Of a DNA stretch of 64,000 bases, positions 60,400-64,000 are shown piece after piece (position 1 is the stretch's first letter; each line of letters begins with the position of its first letter). Below the pieces are notes generated by a model. That model was given only the letters and a program-made list of their open reading frames with translations. It was not told the origin of the DNA and did not search any database. The position numbers were made by a program, and so were the translations under genes. The DNA comes from Fidelibacterota bacterium (GTDB lineage Bacteria; Fidelibacterota; Marinisomatia; SCGC-AAA003-L08; JACNLC01): assembly GCA_014381725.1 (NCBI GenBank), contig JACNLC010000071.1, forward strand, positions 24,027-88,026. The letters run 5' to 3'.

Positions 60400-61664
60400 T
60401 GAAGGAAGACTCAAAATACATCATCACAGGTATCGATATTGGTACCACAAAAATTGCTGTCGTGATTGCAGAATGGTCTGAAGGAGAACCGATTTCTATT
60501 TTAGGAGTTGGGCAAAGTCCATCACACGGATTGAAAAAGGGAGTGGTTTCTAATATCAATCAAACTGTTGATTCAATCAAAACTGCAGTTGAAAAAGCAG
60601 AAACTCAATCAGGAATAAAAGTAGAATCAGCTTATGTAAGTATTACAGGTGATCATATTAAGGGAATTAATAATACTGGCGTAATTACTGTAAGCAAGAA
60701 TAACTCACGGATTCCATCAGATCAAGAAATAACTAGTGCAGATGTCAAGCGTGTATTAGAACACGCAAAATCTATTACATTACCTCTAGAGCGAAGAATT
60801 CTTCATGTTTTATCACAGGAATTCAAAGTTGATAATCATACTGGCATTGATAATCCACTTGGTATGACAGGTCATCGTTTGGAAGCAAGAGTTCATCTTG
60901 TAACAAGTGCAATTACAACCGAGAAAAATCTTGCAACTTGTATGGAAAAAGTTGGAATTGATGTAATCGATTTTGTACTTGAACCATTGGCTTCTTCATT
61001 TGCAGTACTTGATCCAAATGAAAAGAATCTTGGTGTAGCACTTTTAGACATTGGTGGTGGAACTACAGATGTTATTGTTTATTACGATGGTGGAGTACAT
61101 CATACAGGAGTCATTCCTTATGGTGGCGATAATATAACATACGATATCGCACACGGAGTTCAAACTACCTTAGAACAAGCAGAAATGTTGAAATGTCAAT
61201 ATGGTAGTGCTAAAGAAGCATTATCAGGTACTGAAGAAACTATTACTATTTCTGGTATTGGAGATAGAGAATCAAGAACTATATCTCAAAGAGAATTGGC
61301 TTCATTTATAGAACCTCGAATGAAAGAAATTCTTACATTTTCTTTGTCCGAAATACGCAAAAGCAACTATAGAGGTACTTTTACTTTTGGTATAGTTCTT
61401 ACTGGTGGTGGAGCACTTTTAAACAATGTAACAGATTTATCACAAGAAATTTTCCATCAAGCAGTAAAAATCGGAAAACCACTGTTATCTGGTGGAGTTG
61501 CAGAATCAGTTCAAGATCCAATATTTTCAACAGTTGTTGGACTAATTCATTACGCAATTGATCATTGGGATGAAAGATCTGAGGATGACAAATTACCTAT
61601 TGGCTTGTCATTTTTCACTGATATCTATGATAAAATTAAAAACTTTTTTAGAAACTTGTATTAA
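60399..61664 (+). CDS. ftsA: Cell division protein FtsA
   Basis: 421 aa; YIITGIDIGTTKIAVVIAEW, VALLDIGGGTTDVIVYYDGGV, GIVLTGGGALLNNV, C-terminal amphipathic end DKIKNFFRNLY. Confidence 0.96.
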   Translation: MKEDSKYIITGIDIGTTKIAVVIAEWSEGEPISILGVGQSPSHGLKKGVVSNINQTVDSIKTAVEKAETQSGIKVESAYVSITGDHIKGINNTGVITVSKNNSRIPSDQEITSADVKRVLEHAKSITLPLERRILHVLSQEFKVDNHTGIDNPLGMTGHRLEARVHLVTSAITTEKNLATCMEKVGIDVIDFVLEPLASSFAVLDPNEKNLGVALLDIGGGTTDVIVYYDGGVHHTGVIPYGGDNITYDIAHGVQTTLEQAEMLKCQYGSAKEALSGTEETITISGIGDRESRTISQRELASFIEPRMKEILTFSLSEIRKSNYRGTFTFGIVLTGGGALLNNVTDLSQEIFHQAVKIGKPLLSGGVAESVQDPIFSTVVGLIHYAIDHWDERSEDDKLPIGLSFFTDIYDKIKNFFRNLY

Positions 61665-61683
61665 TTAATAAGGGGGAATAATC

Positions 61684-62874
61684 ATGTTATTTGAACCAGT
61701 AGATTTAAAAGATCAAAAAGCACGGATAGTAGTGTTAGGTGTTGGTGGTGCAGGTGGTAATGCACTCAACAGAATGATCGAAGACAATCTATCAAATGTA
61801 GAGTTCGTAGCAATCAATACTGATGCACAAGATCTTGAGATAAATAATGCTCAGACTAAACTTCAGATTGGCAAAGAACTCACGAAAGGCTTGGGAGCCG
61901 GTGCTGACTCAAATGTTGGTCAACGAGCTGCTGAGGAAAACAAAGAAGCAATTACTAAAACACTTGATGGTGCAGATATGGTTTTCATAACCGCAGGTAT
62001 GGGTGGTGGAACTGGAACTGGTGCTACTCCTGTTATTGCACAGCTTGCAAAAGAATGTGGTGCATTAACCGTTGGCGTTATAACAAAACCTTTCTTTTTC
62101 GAAGGACCGAAGAGAACAAAGCGAGCTTTGGAAGGTATAAAAGAACTCAAAAAGAATTGCGATACACTTCTTATGATTCCGAATGAAACTCTATTGTCAA
62201 TTACTGAGTTGAATACGACAGTTGTTGAATCATTCAAACTAGCAGATAGTGTTTTACATCAAGCAACAAAAGGTATTGCAGATTTGCTAAATGTACCTGG
62301 TTTGATCAATCTTGATTTCGCAGATGTCCGGACTGTAATGGAAAATATGGGGGATGCTCTTATGGGAACAGGAATTGCTCATGGAGAAGAACGAGCAATT
62401 TTGGCAGCCCAACAAGCAATTAATTCTCCTCTACTTCAGGATGTTTGTATAAGAGGAGCAAAAGGACTTCTCGTAAACATAACAGGTCCACAAGATATGG
62501 GAATCCACGAGCTCAATGATGCTTCAAATATTATATATGAAGAAGCAGGTGATGGAGCAAATATCTTCTTAGGTTGTGTACTCGATCCAGACTTAACTGA
62601 TGAAATAAGAGTTACTGTAATTGCAACGGGATTAAATCAAGACGGAGATGTTGAACAAAAACCTTTAGTTGATCTGAAATTTAATGCACCTGAAAAAGAT
62701 ATTTCTGAAGAAGAATTTAGTATTCCGACTTATGAGAGAAAGCAAATTGAAAATAGCAGTTGTGTAGGAACTCCAAAAGAACATATTGAAGATAATAAGG
62801 AAGAAGAACCAATTGTCTTTGGAGAAGAATATGATAATGTTCCAGCATTCATCAGAAACAGGAATATACTTTAA
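61684..62874 (+). CDS. ftsZ: Cell division protein FtsZ
   Basis: 396 aa; [43 protein letters not shown]-terminal conserved peptide [10 protein letters not shown]. Confidence 0.98.
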   Translation: MLFEPVDLKDQKARIVVLGVGGAGGNALNRMIEDNLSNVEFVAINTDAQDLEINNAQTKLQIGKELTKGLGAGADSNVGQRAAEENKEAITKTLDGADMVFITAGMGGGTGTGATPVIAQLAKECGALTVGVITKPFFFEGPKRTKRALEGIKELKKNCDTLLMIPNETLLSITELNTTVVESFKLADSVLHQATKGIADLLNVPGLINLDFADVRTVMENMGDALMGTGIAHGEERAILAAQQAINSPLLQDVCIRGAKGLLVNITGPQDMGIHELNDASNIIYEEAGDGANIFLGCVLDPDLTDEIRVTVIATGLNQDGDVEQKPLVDLKFNAPEKDISEEEFSIPTYERKQIENSSCVGTPKEHIEDNKEEEPIVFGEEYDNVPAFIRNRNIL

Positions 62875-62887
62875 GTTAATATGAAAA

Positions 62888-62909
62888 ATGGGGGACTTCA
62901 GTCCCCCAT
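62888..62909. terminator. Perfect hairpin between ftsZ and rpmB (ATGGGGGAC-TTCA-GTCCCCCAT)
   Basis: 9-bp perfect inverted repeat with 4-nt loop. On the minus strand it is followed directly by TTTTT (rpmB terminator); on the plus strand a T7 run follows within about 20 nt. Confidence 0.7.
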
Positions 62910-62931
62910 TCCCCTATTATTTTTTTATGAA

Positions 62932-62961
62932 AAATCCCTATGATTTAGCTCAAAGGGATTT
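62932..62961. terminator. Second inverted repeat between ftsZ and rpmB (AAATCCC...GGGATTT)
   Basis: 7-bp inverted arms with 16-nt loop, downstream of both convergent genes. Confidence 0.4.
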
Positions 62962-62984
62962 AAATATTTTGTTAATTTGTAAAA

Positions 62985-63176
62985 CTATGCTACTTTTGTT
63001 ATTTTACCTGATTTAATACAAGTAGTACACACTTGAACTCTTTTAACAATTCCATTCATATTAATTTTTACCCGTTGCAGGTTGGGAAGCCAGCGTCTTC
63101 GGGTTTTATTGTGAGCATGACTCACATTATTTCCCGTTACCGGTCCTTTTCCACATATTTCACATACTTTTGCCAT
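62985..63176 (-). CDS. rpmB: 50S ribosomal protein L28
   Basis: 63 aa; [38 protein letters not shown]. Confidence 0.97.
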   Translation of the reverse strand: MAKVCEICGKGPVTGNNVSHAHNKTRRRWLPNLQRVKINMNGIVKRVQVCTTCIKSGKITKVA

Positions 63177-63331
63177 AACCTTAATTCCTTCTTTACTATC
63201 AAGGTGCGAAATTTAAGTATAGTTTAGTGAAACTGAAAAGTAATGAATTATAATAATCAAAAATATTTTAGAAAAGTAATCAGAATCTAAATGTTTAAAA
63301 ATAACAAAATCAGATACAAGTTAAATTTATT

Positions 63332-63604
63332 CTATCTTATATTTTTATTTTGGAACAACATTTTCATTTGTTTTTTGAACCAACTCACTCCCTGCTTACC
63401 TATTAGCAAGACAGAAAACCCAAGTAATACCCAAGAAATGGCATACACTTTTCCACTCCACCATAACCACTTACTGTTGGCTGTTTTTATAGATAATATC
63501 CCAAAAAGAAATATCAATCCATAAGCAACAGGAAAACTAAGAATAAGTAACACTATCCCAATTTTGAATTGCAACCCGCTTTTATTTAGTGAAGTTTTAC
63601 GCAT
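63332..63604 (-). CDS. Small hypothetical membrane protein
   Basis: 90 aa with two hydrophobic segments and basic ends; not clearly assignable. Confidence 0.5.
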   Translation of the reverse strand: MRKTSLNKSGLQFKIGIVLLILSFPVAYGLIFLFGILSIKTANSKWLWWSGKVYAISWVLLGFSVLLIGKQGVSWFKKQMKMLFQNKNIR

Positions 63605-63617
63605 AAATTATATATTT

Positions 63618-63860
63618 AACACCTACGGCGTTGTTGCCCTTTTCTTATTTTTTTCTATAAACATTTAACTCCTACGGAGTTTCATTTAATTTTTGTTTCC
63701 ATTCTATAAATATTTAATCCCTACGGGATTGTTACCTTTTTTCACCAGAATTCTTTCGACTCCGGAGGAGTCCCATATTTATAGAAACGATAAACAAATT
63801 AACATAACACCGTAGGTGTTTAACAACTTCATTCTATAAATATTTAATCCCTATGGGATT
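63618..63860. repeat. Cluster of six short palindromic repeats with TAC/GTA-type loops
   Basis: AACACCTACGGCGTT (63618-63632), AACTCCTACGGAGTT (63667-63681), AATCCCTACGGGATT (63716-63730), GACTCCGGAGGAGTC (63758-63772), AACACCGTAGGTGTT (63806-63820), AATCCCTATGGGATT (63846-63860); several adjoin a conserved TTCTATAAAYATTTAA segment. Confidence 0.9.
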
Positions 63861-63885
63861 GTAAAACATCAACAAATATATTTTC

Positions 63886-63956
63886 GATCCCGCATAAATG
63901 CGGGATCAATAGCCAAACCCCGCATTCTGACGGGGTCTCGACAAAAAGCGTCGAGA
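63886..63956. repeat. Three consecutive longer hairpins
   Basis: GATCCCGCAT-AA-ATGCGGGATC (63886-63907), ACCCCG-CATTCTGA-CGGGGT (63917-63936), TCTCGAC-AAAAAGC-GTCGAGA (63936-63956). Confidence 0.85.
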
Positions 63957-64000
63957 TAGTCAAATAGTCTAATCCCTCAATAAACGGAGAGCAAACCCGT

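Noticed and set aside
63605-63960. Possible CRISPR array at the window end
   Set aside because: Repeats are short palindromes with varying stems and no constant-length spacers between identical direct repeats; no cas genes are visible.

Overview
AT-rich bacterial chromosome window made up almost entirely of core genes. Gene content (PorV/PorQ-like protein, C25/PorU-like peptidase with a type IX sorting-type C-terminus, division/cell-wall cluster, rpsP-trmD-rplS cluster) suggests a Bacteroidota/FCB-type lineage or a related candidate phylum; this assignment is inference. From left to right: a partial phosphohexomutase and anmK; an 11-gene complex I operon (nuoABCDHIJKLMN, no nuoEFG) on the minus strand; a divergent lexA-umuD-umuC-SRAP (yedK/HMCES-type) SOS operon; tRNA-Arg(TCT); a long minus-strand housekeeping block (ruvX, HU/IHF, rsh, dnaB, udg, rpoZ, gmk, yicC, porV-like, mutS, selB, selA, GAF/HD-GYP, MFS, rplS-trmD-rimM-khpA-rpsP-ffh, aconitase); then a plus-strand block (C25 peptidase, maf, rodZ-like, mraZ through ftsZ); and finally rpmB. 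No CRISPR array, prophage or obvious defence island is visible. The most distinctive signals are: (1) a cluster of small palindromes at about 63.6-63.96 kb whose stems vary with paired changes around a mostly conserved TAC/GTA loop, next to a conserved TTCTATAAAYATTTAA flank; (2) the compact LexA-UmuD-UmuC-SRAP operon with a candidate LexA operator; (3) a MraZ-type TGGG repeat operator overlapping a promoter; (4) complex I without its NADH module; (5) selAB embedded in an overlapping gene chain with an unusual HD-GYP gene and mutS.
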